The translations under genes were made by a program, and so were the position numbers. Below the pieces are notes generated by a model. It saw only the letters and a program-made list of their open reading frames with translations, searched no databases and was not told where the DNA came from. From assembly GCA_050180235.1 (NCBI GenBank), contig JBFXEJ010000002.1, forward strand, positions 62,001-126,000: a stretch of DNA of 64,000 bases, given 5' to 3'. Source of the stretch: JAABRU01 sp050180235 (GTDB lineage: Bacteria > Desulfobacterota > Desulfobacteria > Desulfobacterales > Desulfococcaceae). This document shows positions 50,559 to 58,947 of this stretch, piece after piece; position 1 is the first letter of the stretch; every line of letters starts with the position of its first letter.

Positions 50559-52370
50559 ATGGCGCAGGTAATTGCAGATCGCAGGGATGTGGATTTTGTT
50601 CTTCATGAGCAGTTGGAAGCAGGGGAACTGAGCAAATCAGACAAATTTGCAGAGTTCACCAAAAAAGCCATAGACATGACCATCAATGAGGCCCGGAGTC
50701 TGGCTATCAAGGAAATTCTGCCCACCCGGAAGCCCGGTGATGAGGAAGGATGCAGATTTGACAATGGCAAAGTGACTGTTCCTGAATGTTTTCACCGTGC
50801 TTTCAAACTGTTCTGCGAAGGCGGATGGACAGCCACAACCGAAAATCCGGAATGGGGCGGGCAGGGAATGCCCAGAACAGTTGCAATGGCCGCAAGCGAT
50901 TATTTCAACGGCGCCAACTATGCCTTTATTATGTATCCGGGCCTGACCCACGGCGCTGGCAAACTGGTGGAAACCTTTGGCACAGAAGAGCAGAAAAGAC
51001 TGTGTCTGAAAAATATGTACACCGGCAAATGGGGCGGAACCATGCTGCTGACCGAACCTGAAGCCGGTTCTGATGTGGGCGCGCTCACCACCACAGCCAC
51101 AAGAAATGCGGATGGCACTTTCTCCATCACAGGAAACAAAATCTTTATATCCAGCGGTGAAAATGATCTGGTGGAAAATATCATTCACCCGGTTTTGGCA
51201 CGCATTGAAGGCGCACCCGCAGGAACCAGAGGCATTTCCCTTTTCCTTGTCCCCAAATACCGCATCAATCCTGACGGCAGCCTGGGGGAATTCAATGACG
51301 TGGTCTGCACCGGAATCGAGCACAAAATGGGCATTAACGGCAATGCAACCTGCTCCCTCACTCTGGGCGGAAAAGGCCAGTGCTTCGGCACGCTTCTGGG
51401 CGAGGAAAACAAGGGCATGAAAGCCATGTTCCTGATGATGAATGAAGCCCGTGCGCTGGTGGGAATGCAGGGTTTCAGTTGCGCATCAGCTTCCTATATG
51501 AATGCAATCAATTATGCCAGAGAACGCGTGCAGGGCAAAAATCTGCTCCAGATGATGGACGCGAACGCGCCCTCAGTTCCCATTATTCAGCATCCTGATG
51601 TGCGCCGTATGCTCCTGAAAATGAAGTGCATGGTGGAAGGAATGCGCAGCCTGATTTACTATCACGGTTTTCTGGAAGATCAGAAACATATTACAGAGGA
51701 TGAAAAGAAAAAAGCCAAATACCAGGGCATGCTCGAACTGCTGACACCCATTGTCAAAGGTTATATTACAGACAAAGCATTTGAAGTGTGCAGCGATGGT
51801 ATTCAGGTTTACGGCGGTTACGGATTCACCCGTGAATTTCCCCAGGAAATGCTGCTGCGGGACTGCAAAATCACCCAGATTTACGAAGGAACCAACGGCA
51901 TTCAGGCAATGGATCTGCTGGGAAGAAAACTGGGTATGAACAAAGGCAAACCGGTCATGGATCTGCTCACCGAGATGAACAAAACCATTGCAAAAGCCAA
52001 AGAAGCCGGGCTGGAAGATCTGGCTGCTGATGTGCAGACCTCTGTGAACAAACTCGGAGAAGTGGGCATGCATCTGGCAACTGCGGCCATGTCTCCCAAA
52101 GTCCTGAATGCGTTCTCCTTTGCCCATCCTTTTATGGAAGTCACTGGTGATGTGTCTATTGCATGGATGCTGCTGTGGAGAGCCGGTATTGCAGCGCAGA
52201 AAGTGGAAAAAGCCGGAAAGAAAGACAAATCTTTCTATGAAGGACAGATCAAAAGTGCGGAATATTTCATCAAAGCCCTGCTTCCCATCACTTTGGGCAA
52301 AATGAATGCCATCCTTGGCAACAACGGCGCGGCAGTGGAAATTTCCGAAGACGCGTTCGGCGGAAAATAA
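50559..52370 (+). CDS. fadE: Acyl-CoA dehydrogenase (large, FadE/DmdC-like)
   Basis: The 603-residue protein has the extended N-terminus of the FadE5/DmdC/B. subtilis FadE group, LTEPEAGSDVGALTTTA (FAD/acyl-CoA contact, 164-180), the block RALVGMQGFSCASASYMNAINYARERVQGK, GIQVYGGYGFTREFPQE, and catalytic E443 in IYEGTNGIQA. A C-terminal extension with AKEAGLEDLA and a helical bundle follows. It oxidises acyl-CoA to trans-2-enoyl-CoA with electrons passed to ETF. AAAGGAGAG lies eight bases before the ATG. It follows the regulator by 69 bases, so both can share the operator-controlled promoter. Confidence 0.93.
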   Translation: MAQVIADRRDVDFVLHEQLEAGELSKSDKFAEFTKKAIDMTINEARSLAIKEILPTRKPGDEEGCRFDNGKVTVPECFHRAFKLFCEGGWTATTENPEWGGQGMPRTVAMAASDYFNGANYAFIMYPGLTHGAGKLVETFGTEEQKRLCLKNMYTGKWGGTMLLTEPEAGSDVGALTTTATRNADGTFSITGNKIFISSGENDLVENIIHPVLARIEGAPAGTRGISLFLVPKYRINPDGSLGEFNDVVCTGIEHKMGINGNATCSLTLGGKGQCFGTLLGEENKGMKAMFLMMNEARALVGMQGFSCASASYMNAINYARERVQGKNLLQMMDANAPSVPIIQHPDVRRMLLKMKCMVEGMRSLIYYHGFLEDQKHITEDEKKKAKYQGMLELLTPIVKGYITDKAFEVCSDGIQVYGGYGFTREFPQEMLLRDCKITQIYEGTNGIQAMDLLGRKLGMNKGKPVMDLLTEMNKTIAKAKEAGLEDLAADVQTSVNKLGEVGMHLATAAMSPKVLNAFSFAHPFMEVTGDVSIAWMLLWRAGIAAQKVEKAGKKDKSFYEGQIKSAEYFIKALLPITLGKMNAILGNNGAAVEISEDAFGGK

Positions 52371-52371
52371 A

Positions 52372-52527
52372 TTCAGTGAACAGTTATCAGTGAACAGTTA
52401 TCAGTTATCAGTGAACAGAAATTGACAACTGGTAAATGAACACTGAACACTGAACACTGAACACTGAACACTGATAACTGGTAACTGATAACTGAACACT
52501 GGTAACTGGTAACTGATAACTGAATAA
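52372..52527. repeat. Short tandem repeat tract between fadE and fadN
   Basis: The spacer is built from interleaved units CAGTTATCAGTGAA, GAACACTGAACACT and AACTGGTAACTGATAACTG. It ends exactly at the FadR-like operator. Similar tracts occur at 55072-55198 and, shorter, at 60270-60318. The units are partly self-complementary (CAGTTATC/GATAACTG), so the transcript would fold strongly. The unit length of about 7-14 and lack of spacers exclude CRISPR. Confidence 0.85.
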
Positions 52528-52545
52528 TGAATGAATATTCATTCA
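52528..52545. promoter_or_regulatory. FadR-like TetR operator in front of the fadN-type gene
   Basis: TGAATGAATATTCATTCA is a perfect 18-base palindrome. It shares both seven-base half-sites with the operator at 49775-49792 and, from memory, matches the Bacillus FadR consensus at every defined position. It lies 40 bases before the start codon of the bifunctional enzyme. Confidence 0.82.
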
Positions 52546-52585
52546 ACATATATTTCATACAACAAAGCGTTCTCAGGAGGATATA

Positions 52586-54991
52586 ATGGTCAGAAAAATC
52601 AGAAAGGCTGCGGTCATCGGATCCGGCGTCATGGGCAGCGGCATTGCCGCTCTTCTTGCCAGTGCAGGCATCAAAACCCTGCTGCTGGATATTGTTCCCT
52701 TTGATCTCAAAGAGGAAGAGAAAAACAATCCGGCTGCAAAAAACCGTATTGTCAAGGCGGGTTATGACAATATGCTCAAGGCTCAGCCTGCGCTGCTGAT
52801 GCAGAAAAAGGATGCGGATCTGATTTCCATAGGCAATATGGAAGATGATTTCAGCAAACTTTCCGAATGCGACTGGATTGTGGAAGTTGTGGTGGAAAAT
52901 CTGAAAATCAAACAGGATCTGTTCAAACGCATTGAACCCATCCGCAAAAAAGACGCGATTGTTTCCAGCAATACCTCCGGCATTCCCCTGAAGAAAATGA
53001 CCGAAGGGATGAGCAAAGAGTTCAAACAGCATTTTCTGGGAACCCATTTCTTCAATCCTGTGCGCTATATGAAACTGCTGGAACTCATTCCCGGAGAAGC
53101 AACCAGCCCGGAAATTCTGTCTTTTATTGCGGAATTTGGGGAGAAAAAACTGGGCAAGGGCATTGTATGGGCCAAAGACACCCCGAATTTTGTGGGCAAC
53201 CGCATCGGCGTTCACGGCATTGTGAAAACCATGCAGTTGATGGTCGAAGACGGTCTTACGATTCCCGAAGTGGATGCGCTTTTCGGGCCTGCAATGGGAC
53301 GTCCCAAAACAGCCATGTTCAAAACCACTGATCTGGTGGGACTGGATACAATGGGCCATGTTGCCAAAAACACTTATGATCTGGTGGCAGATGACGAGCA
53401 GAGAGACAGTTTTGCCGTGCCGGAATTTGTCAATCAGATGGTTGCAAAAAAATTCCTGGGCAACAAAACCAAAGGCGGATTCTACAAAAGCGAACTGACT
53501 CCGGAATGGAAAAAAATCCGCAAGGTTATCAATGTAAATACCCTGGAGTACGAAGAATACGGCAAAGCAGATTTTCCCTGTCTGGAAGCTGCGAAAAAAG
53601 CCAAAACCCTGCCGGAGAAAATCAAAGCCGTTGTTTACGGTGATGACAAAGGCGCGAAATTTGCATGGAAAGCTCTGGCCTGGGCATTGGTATACGCTGC
53701 CAACCGTGTTCCGGAAATCTCTGATACCATTGTTGAAATTGACAATGCCATGAAATGGGGTTACAATTTCGAGATGGGGCCCTTTGAAACATGGGATGCC
53801 ATTGGTGTTGCAGAATCTGTGGAAAAAATGACAGCCTCCGGGATTCCGGTTCCGGAAAAAGTCAAAAAAATGCTGGCCGCAGGCAATAAAACCTTTTACA
53901 AAATTGAAAGCGGCAAAACCCTGTACTTTGATTTTGCCACCAGCACCTACAAAGCCATTGCAGTGAGCGAAAATATGATCTCTCTGGCTGCTTTGCGCGC
54001 GGACAACAAAGTGGTAAAATCCTGCAAATCCGCATCTCTGCTTGATCTGGGAGACGGCGTGTTCTGCTGTGAATTCCATTCCAAGATGAACGCTCTCAAT
54101 GCAGAGATTGTGGATTTCATTGGTGATGCGCTCACGTATGTGGAAGAAAACGGCGTGGGTCTGGTCATCGGCAATCAGGCAGGCGGAATGCCGGGCGCGT
54201 TCTCCGCAGGCGGTGATCTTTTCTATATGGCAGGACTGGCAAAAGAAGGCAAATTTGCTGAAATTGACACCTTCCTGAAAACTGCACAGGATGGTCTGCA
54301 GAAAGCCCGTTATGCCAGTTTCCCGGTTGTCGCGGCTCCTTACGGACTGGCACTGGGCGGCGGATGTGAAGTGTGTCTGGCAGCAGACCGCATTGTAGCC
54401 CATGCAGAACTGTATATGGGACTGGTGGAAATCGGTGTGGGACTTCTGCCCGCAGGCGGCGGATGCACCAATCTGTGGAAAAAAATAGCTGGTTCCATTC
54501 CTGATGCTGTGACAGGCGCGGATCTGTGTTCCTTTTTCACACCTGTATTTCAGACCATTGCAATGGCAAAAGTTTCCTCTTCCGCAGCAGATGCACGGGC
54601 CATTGGTTTCCTCGGCCCCCAGGATCGCATTGTGTTCAACCGGGATCACCTGATTGGCGAAGCCAAAAAAGAAGTTCTGAAAATGGTGGAGGAAGGATAC
54701 ACTCCGCCGGTGAAACGCAAAATTCCGGTCGCGGGACAGGCAGGACAGGGCATGGTTCATGCTGAACTTTTCAATATGCAGAACGGCGGATTTGTCACAG
54801 AATACGATGTGTTCCTTGCCAAACGCATTGCCTTTGTCATCAGCGGCGGTGAAGTGAAAAAGAATACCGAAGTGGATGAAGACCTGCTTCTGAAACTGGA
54901 ACGGGATGCATTTGTGGATTTCTGGAAACAGGAAAAAACCGCAGCCCGGGTTGAGCATATGCTGAAAAGCGGCAAACCCCTGAGAAATTAA
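52586..54991 (+). CDS. fadN: 3-hydroxyacyl-CoA dehydrogenase/enoyl-CoA hydratase, FadN-type
   Basis: The 801-residue protein starts with the NAD-binding dehydrogenase (AAVIGSGVMGSGIAALLASAG, 9-29), with NTSGIPL, the catalytic histidine in GTHFFNPVRYMKLLELI and KDTPNFVGNRIG. A second dehydrogenase-type helical domain follows, and a C-terminal crotonase domain from about residue 490 with FSAGGDL and ALGGGCEVCLAADRIVAHAELYMGLVEIGVGLLPAGGG. The dehydrogenase-first order is that of Bacillus FadN, the reverse of E. coli FadB. It hydrates and oxidises enoyl-CoA to 3-ketoacyl-CoA. AGGAGG precedes the ATG. Confidence 0.93.
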   Translation: MVRKIRKAAVIGSGVMGSGIAALLASAGIKTLLLDIVPFDLKEEEKNNPAAKNRIVKAGYDNMLKAQPALLMQKKDADLISIGNMEDDFSKLSECDWIVEVVVENLKIKQDLFKRIEPIRKKDAIVSSNTSGIPLKKMTEGMSKEFKQHFLGTHFFNPVRYMKLLELIPGEATSPEILSFIAEFGEKKLGKGIVWAKDTPNFVGNRIGVHGIVKTMQLMVEDGLTIPEVDALFGPAMGRPKTAMFKTTDLVGLDTMGHVAKNTYDLVADDEQRDSFAVPEFVNQMVAKKFLGNKTKGGFYKSELTPEWKKIRKVINVNTLEYEEYGKADFPCLEAAKKAKTLPEKIKAVVYGDDKGAKFAWKALAWALVYAANRVPEISDTIVEIDNAMKWGYNFEMGPFETWDAIGVAESVEKMTASGIPVPEKVKKMLAAGNKTFYKIESGKTLYFDFATSTYKAIAVSENMISLAALRADNKVVKSCKSASLLDLGDGVFCCEFHSKMNALNAEIVDFIGDALTYVEENGVGLVIGNQAGGMPGAFSAGGDLFYMAGLAKEGKFAEIDTFLKTAQDGLQKARYASFPVVAAPYGLALGGGCEVCLAADRIVAHAELYMGLVEIGVGLLPAGGGCTNLWKKIAGSIPDAVTGADLCSFFTPVFQTIAMAKVSSSAADARAIGFLGPQDRIVFNRDHLIGEAKKEVLKMVEEGYTPPVKRKIPVAGQAGQGMVHAELFNMQNGGFVTEYDVFLAKRIAFVISGGEVKKNTEVDEDLLLKLERDAFVDFWKQEKTAARVEHMLKSGKPLRN

Positions 54992-55002
54992 TATTATATA
55001 GC

Positions 55003-55066
55003 GTGCCGGGAGGCAGGTTTATATCAACAACCTTCTTGTCTCCTATCCGTACCTGTCTTCCGGCAC
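55003..55066 (+). terminator. Long hairpin after fadN
   Basis: GTGCCGG.AGGCAGGT pairs with ACCTGTCTTCCGGCAC, followed by TTTT. It may attenuate transcription between fadN and fadA or terminate it. Confidence 0.5.
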
Positions 55067-55071
55067 TTTTC

Positions 55072-55198
55072 AGTTATCAGTGAACAGTAAACAGTTATCA
55101 GTGAACAGCTATCACTGACTAAGACTGTTTGACAACTGACAACTGGTAACTGGTAACTGACAACTGGTAACTGACAACTGATAACTGATAACTGTTTA
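55072..55198. repeat. Short tandem repeat tract between fadN and fadA
   Basis: The same CAGTTATCAGTGAACAG and AACTGGTAACTGACAACTGG units as in front of fadN, ending 20 bases before the fadA start. No operator palindrome is present here, so fadA probably depends on read-through from fadN. Confidence 0.85.
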
Positions 55199-55218
55199 GT
55201 GAAAATGGAGGAATTCTC

Positions 55219-56403
55219 ATGAGAGATGCATATATTGTTTCATCCGTAAGAACCCCTGGCTGCCGCAGAGCCAAAGGTGCGTTCAAAGATACCCGTCCTG
55301 AAGAACTGCTGTCCTTTATCCTTAAGGCCGCGATTGGAAAAGTTCCGGGACTTGATCCCAAAAAAATTGATGATGTCATGATCGGGTGTGCATTTCCCGA
55401 AGCCGAGCAGGGACTTAACATTGGCCGTGTTGCCGTGCAGATCGCGGGTCTTCCGGATGAAGTCAGCGGCGCAACTGTGAACCGTTTCTGTGCATCCGGA
55501 CTTGAGGCCATTGCACAGTCTGCCATGCGCATTATGTGCGGCTGGTCAGAAATTGCCATTGGCGGCGGTGTGGAATCCATGACATTTGTGCCGATGGGAG
55601 GCAATATGCCCCGTCCTGATGCAGAATTTTCCAATGTGCATCCCGATGCTTACATCTCTATGGGCATAACAGCGGAGAATGTGGCAAAACGCTATAATAT
55701 CAGCCGTCAGGAGCAGGATGAATTCGCGTACAATTCCCAGATGAAGGCTGCCAAAGCGCAGAAAGAAAAACTGTTTACCGAAATCGTTCCCACTCCCGCA
55801 GTGAAATTTGTGCAGCAGGCAGACGGAACCTTTAAGAAAGAAACTTTCCTGCAGGATTTTGATGACGGCGTGCGTGCAGATACCACCAAAGAAGGGCTTG
55901 CCAAACTGCGCCCGGCTTTTTCCTTTACCGGTTCCGTAACCGCAGGCAATTCCTCACAGACCACAGACGGCGCGGCAGTCAGCGTGATTATGAGTGAGAA
56001 AATGGTCAAAGAACTGGGCGTAAAACCCATTGCCAAACTGAAATATTACACCACTGTGGGCTGCCGGGCTGATGAAATGGGAGTAGGGCCGCGTTATGCG
56101 ATTCCCAAACTCCTGAATCTGGCCGGAATGAAAGTCGAGGACATTGGTGTATGGGAAGTCAATGAGGCATTTGCATCTCAGGCTTTGTACTGCCTGCGCG
56201 AACTGGGCATTGATAAATACATGGACAGAGTCAATTTGTATGGCGGAGCGATTGCACTGGGTCATCCTCTGGGATGCACAGGCGCAAAACTCTGCGCGCA
56301 GATCGTTCACCGCATGCAGGAGCGCGGAGCCAAATACGGAGTGGAATCCATGTGCATCGGCGGCGGCATGGGCGCGGCTGCTTTGTTTGAACTGTGTGAC
56401 TGA
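55219..56403 (+). CDS. fadA: 3-ketoacyl-CoA thiolase / acetyl-CoA acyltransferase
   Basis: The 394-residue protein is a complete thiolase: catalytic C91 in VNRFCASGLEA, VNEAFASQALYC, H349 in ALGHPLGCTGAK and C379 in MCIGGGMGAA. It lacks signs of a biosynthetic-only enzyme. It cleaves 3-ketoacyl-CoA with CoA, releasing acetyl-CoA, and so completes the spiral with the FadE- and FadN-type enzymes before it. GGAGG lies seven bases upstream of the ATG. Confidence 0.94.
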   Translation: MRDAYIVSSVRTPGCRRAKGAFKDTRPEELLSFILKAAIGKVPGLDPKKIDDVMIGCAFPEAEQGLNIGRVAVQIAGLPDEVSGATVNRFCASGLEAIAQSAMRIMCGWSEIAIGGGVESMTFVPMGGNMPRPDAEFSNVHPDAYISMGITAENVAKRYNISRQEQDEFAYNSQMKAAKAQKEKLFTEIVPTPAVKFVQQADGTFKKETFLQDFDDGVRADTTKEGLAKLRPAFSFTGSVTAGNSSQTTDGAAVSVIMSEKMVKELGVKPIAKLKYYTTVGCRADEMGVGPRYAIPKLLNLAGMKVEDIGVWEVNEAFASQALYCLRELGIDKYMDRVNLYGGAIALGHPLGCTGAKLCAQIVHRMQERGAKYGVESMCIGGGMGAAALFELCD

Positions 56404-56428
56404 TTTCTGCTTGTAGATAAGCTGTGAT

Positions 56429-56523
56429 ATAATACCAAATCGCCATTGATTTTTTCAGAAAATCCCCTCTTGAGAGGGGCAGGGGTGTGTTTAAGTATAT
56501 TTTCAATGGAGAATTGGTATAAT
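56429..56523. mobile_element. MITE, ATACCAAATCGCC family, copy 3
   Basis: AATACCAAATCGCCATTGATT and the inverted right end TACCAATTCTCCATTGAAAA bracket a core with a CCCCTCTTGAGAGGGG hairpin. It lies between the thiolase stop and the operon terminator. Confidence 0.8.
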
Positions 56524-56528
56524 GGGTT

Positions 56529-56567
56529 AAAGGGCTGTTTCCTGCATAAGGGGGCAGCCCTTTTTTT
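56529..56567 (+). terminator. Rho-independent terminator of the fad operon
   Basis: AAAGGGCTG and CAGCCCTTT form a nine-base stem with a 17-base loop, followed by TTTTTTT on the plus strand. Confidence 0.8.
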
Positions 56568-56854
56568 GTCAGCAGGCTCCCGTCCTGTTTTTTCGGTTCT
56601 TTTCTCATTTCCTCAGTCAAACATAATAAATCTGTAATTATCTAAAATTTCAGATAATTATTGAATAACTTCCATCTTGAAATGAACAGGGATATATCCT
56701 GAATTATGTTTTTTTGATTTTTTTCTTGCAATTTCAGATACAGTTGTTGTATAAAAAACTTGGATTTTTGAAAGATAACTCTGTCTGGCATCAGGTCATA
56801 TACCCTGATGGAAAATGGCAGTCCGTCTGAAATTTAGCATGAAATTTGCGGTCC

Positions 56855-56873
56855 GCATAACAACTGGTTATGT
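56855..56873. repeat. GCATAACAACTGGTTATG boundary palindrome, copy 3
   Basis: Identical over 18 of 19 bases to the hairpin before avcD (opposite strand) and placed 47 bases before an accessory gene, in the same orientation relative to that gene. The 150 bases between the terminator and this motif hold nothing I recognise. Confidence 0.55.
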
Positions 56874-56919
56874 GGTTTAATATTTTGATTTTTAATGATA
56901 CCGTTAAAGGAGATTATTT

Positions 56920-57270
56920 ATGGGGTTTTTAAATTTATTATTCGGTAAAAAAGATGAGATAAGTGAAAATCCTCTTGAAAAAGAGAGACAAGCTATTTTA
57001 CAAAAAACAAAAGATGAGATTTATCAGGAATGTTATTCTAAGCTTACCGAAGCAATTCCAGATAGATATAAAAATAATTATAACGATTGCTCTGTAGGTA
57101 TTAGTTTAACTTTCACAATGAATGTTAATCTTGATGATGATGTAGTCCACAAAATTTTGACTAAAGCTGCTTATGACGCTATGAAAAGTGTCAAGTTAAA
57201 ATGTGTTGAAAATCCTTCTATCAAACTTCAAAATTTTTTTCATTATAGAATTGTTGTTAAGTGGAAATAA
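56920..57270 (+). CDS. Hypothetical cassette-like protein (116 residues)
   Basis: AAAGGAG precedes the ATG. The sequence starts MGFLNLLFGKKDEISENPLEKE, then a helical part and a beta-rich part (SVGISLTFTMNVNLDDD). I do not recognise the family. The gene is AT-rich, stands alone, and is bracketed by TTATGTGG at 56868 and an inverted CACATAA (57280-57286) plus GTTATGTG (57306-57313), the arrangement expected for one integron cassette with a short attC. Confidence 0.55.
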   Translation: MGFLNLLFGKKDEISENPLEKERQAILQKTKDEIYQECYSKLTEAIPDRYKNNYNDCSVGISLTFTMNVNLDDDVVHKILTKAAYDAMKSVKLKCVENPSIKLQNFFHYRIVVKWK

Positions 57271-57495
57271 TTGTTTTATCACATAAATCTTATTTTTATC
57301 AGATAGTTATGTGTCGGAACTATAAATCGGATTAATGAGCATAGCATTGTTATTGTCATCAGAATTTTTTATAGGGTGTGTGAAAACGAAGCGTTGTCCA
57401 CCCTATTTAACCCGTCATTTAGAGCTTATTTTTCAAACACGCACTGTATAAACCCAGCGATCAAGCCGCTATCCATTATGTGTTTATTTTTTATA

Positions 57496-57641
57496 CTAGA
57501 TGTTCAAGTTTTTTAGATTGACAGCCACAAATTTATAAATTTCAACAGGTTAATATTTTAAGATTTTTTTCTCTTAAAATATTAACCTGTTGAAATTTCA
57601 TTTAATATAAAAAATCAAGAAAAAAAAACTTGAACATCTAG
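57496..57641. mobile_element. Nested palindromic MITE (CTAGATGTTCAAG termini)
   Basis: The outer arms CTAGATGTTCAAGTTTTTT and AAAAAACTTGAACATCTAG flank a second, long inverted repeat (AAATTTCAACAGGTTAATAT and its exact inverse). Almost the whole 146 bases can fold on itself. Between 57314 and 57495 I see no gene. Confidence 0.8.
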
Positions 57642-57663
57642 TTATAAGAGGAGATAAGTAATT

Positions 57664-57783
57664 ATGAAATATGATTGGAAACAAGAGTATGATTCTCTTG
57701 CATCTGATTTTTTAAAATTGCATTTTGGAAATTGTCAGCAGGTAGGGTGGGCAAAATCTTTTCTTTGCCCAGCACTGAACTGA
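57664..57783 (+). pseudogene. Truncated small ORF interrupted by a repeat
   Basis: AGAGGAG lies before an ATG that opens MKYDWKQEYDSLASDFLKLHF. After about 26 codons the frame runs into the GTAGGGTGGGCAAA repeat and ends. The start looks like a real gene whose body was replaced; family not recognised. Confidence 0.35.
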
Positions 57784-57853
57784 TTTTTTGCCGGATAACT
57801 GTGTTTTTGTCAATGGACAAAAAATCAGTTCCAATTCAGCGGTTTTCGTTCAG
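57742..57853. repeat. 112-base GTAGGGTGGGCAAA repeat, copy 1
   Basis: It contains the perfect inverted repeat AACTGATTTTTTG/CAAAAAATCAGTT and ends GCGGTTTTCGTTCAG. The same 112 bases recur at 58748-58859 with few changes. A partial third unit (GGTAGGGTGGGCAAAATTTT) follows at 57856-57890. Confidence 0.85.
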
Positions 57854-58079
57854 CAGGTAGGGTGGGCAAAATTTTTTCTTTGCCCACCACAATAAAAAAA
57901 ATGCTTATCCAAAAATGAATCTCCCAAACTCGGTTTTTCTCATCCATGAAAACTTTGGAGTGGCTGTTTGCCATTCTGCCAATGAAGTTTTCCGATTCCG
58001 TAAGAATAACACAGTCTCCGAAAAATCTTCACCCGCTGGTTTCACTGTCAAATTATTAATCTGTATGGAGGTGTCCAAT

Positions 58080-58304
58080 ATGAATATGGAAACATTTGAA
58101 AATGAGATATTTCGTTTATCTCCGGCAGAAAGGGCTTATCTTGCACAAAAACTGCTTCTGAGCCTAGAATCCCTGACTGATGAGGAAATCAGTCAGTCAT
58201 GGATGGCTGAAGCTGACAGACGTTCCCGTGAACTTGACAGGGGGGATGTGAAACCGGTTTCAGCGGAAACAGTCAGGAATAAAGCAAAGGCTCTTTTGCG
58301 ATGA
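58080..58304 (+). CDS. Addiction-module antitoxin (RelB-like, module 1)
   Basis: GGAGG lies eight bases before the ATG at 58080; the 74-residue protein MNMETFENEIFRLSPAERAYLAQKLLLSLE..., with RNKAKALLR at its end, fits the short addiction-module component family that pairs with ParE/RelE toxins. It is helical and charged with a long central helix. The stop overlaps the toxin start (ATGA). The longer frame to 57915 lacks a ribosome site and family match. Confidence 0.8.
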   Translation: MNMETFENEIFRLSPAERAYLAQKLLLSLESLTDEEISQSWMAEADRRSRELDRGDVKPVSAETVRNKAKALLR

Positions 58305-58597
58305 CAGATTATCAGTTTCATCCTGAAGCGGAAACCGAATATCTTGAAACCGTTGCATACTATGAGTCACAGAATCCGGGACTTGGGGCTTTATACATCA
58401 GTGATTTTGAAAGTGTCATGAAACATGCCTGCGGGTTTCCGGCGAGGTACCCGGTTGAAAAAAAATCTGACATCCGCCGCGTCAGACTTAAACACTTTCC
58501 GTTCACTGTGCTGTTCCGGGAGTCAGACAGTATCATACAGGTTTTGGCTGTTGCCCATCACCGCCGCAGACCGGCTTACTGGATGAACCGGCTCTGA
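58301..58597 (+). CDS. RelE/ParE-family toxin (module 1)
   Basis: The 98-residue protein starts YQFHPEAETEYLETVAYYESQNPGLG and contains IRRVRLKHFPFTVLFRESDSIIQVLAVAHHRRRPAYW, the RelE/ParE end pattern (R-x-L-x-x-FP-x-x-I/VxF, VLAVAH-x-R-RP-x-YW). It would act on mRNA or gyrase; the sequence cannot decide. Translationally coupled to its antitoxin by an ATGA overlap. Confidence 0.85.
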   Translation: MTDYQFHPEAETEYLETVAYYESQNPGLGALYISDFESVMKHACGFPARYPVEKKSDIRRVRLKHFPFTVLFRESDSIIQVLAVAHHRRRPAYWMNRL

Positions 58598-58747
58598 TGA
58601 ACGCCAGATCCGCCGGACTGCCGACTCCCTGTTTTTCTGTCAATTTTTCCATGAGATCCATTTTTTTACATGAAAATTTTGGAGTGGCTGCCTGAAATGA
58701 CGTTTGGACAGATACATCCTTTAGAGCCGCTGAGTATCCATGAGTAA

Positions 58748-58859
58748 GTAGGGTGGGCAAAATCTTTTCTTTGCCCACCACGGAACTGATTTTTTGCCGG
58801 ATAACTGTGTTTTTGTCAACGGACAAAAAATCAGTTCCAATTCAGCGGTTTTCGTTCAG
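58748..58859. repeat. 112-base GTAGGGTGGGCAAA repeat, copy 2
   Basis: Nearly identical to 57742-57853, in the same orientation and again directly upstream of an addiction module, so the repeats flank module 1 like direct repeats. Confidence 0.85.
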
Positions 58860-58947
58860 ATTTGCCAATTATCCCGGCTTACCGTATAACCCCACCGTTG
58901 CACCGGACAGATCCGGTTGATAAAATAAATCCCAAAAGGAGAAATTT

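Noticed and set aside
52372..52527. Possible CRISPR array from regularly repeated CAGTTATCAG units
   Set aside because: Units are only 7-14 bases, overlap each other and have no unique spacers; no cas gene is present.
52373..54958. 861-codon open frame on the minus strand opposite fadN
   Set aside because: It is antisense to a complete FadN-type gene with all catalytic motifs; the composition (His, Phe and Cys rich) is that of a shadow frame, and its end runs through the tandem repeat tract.
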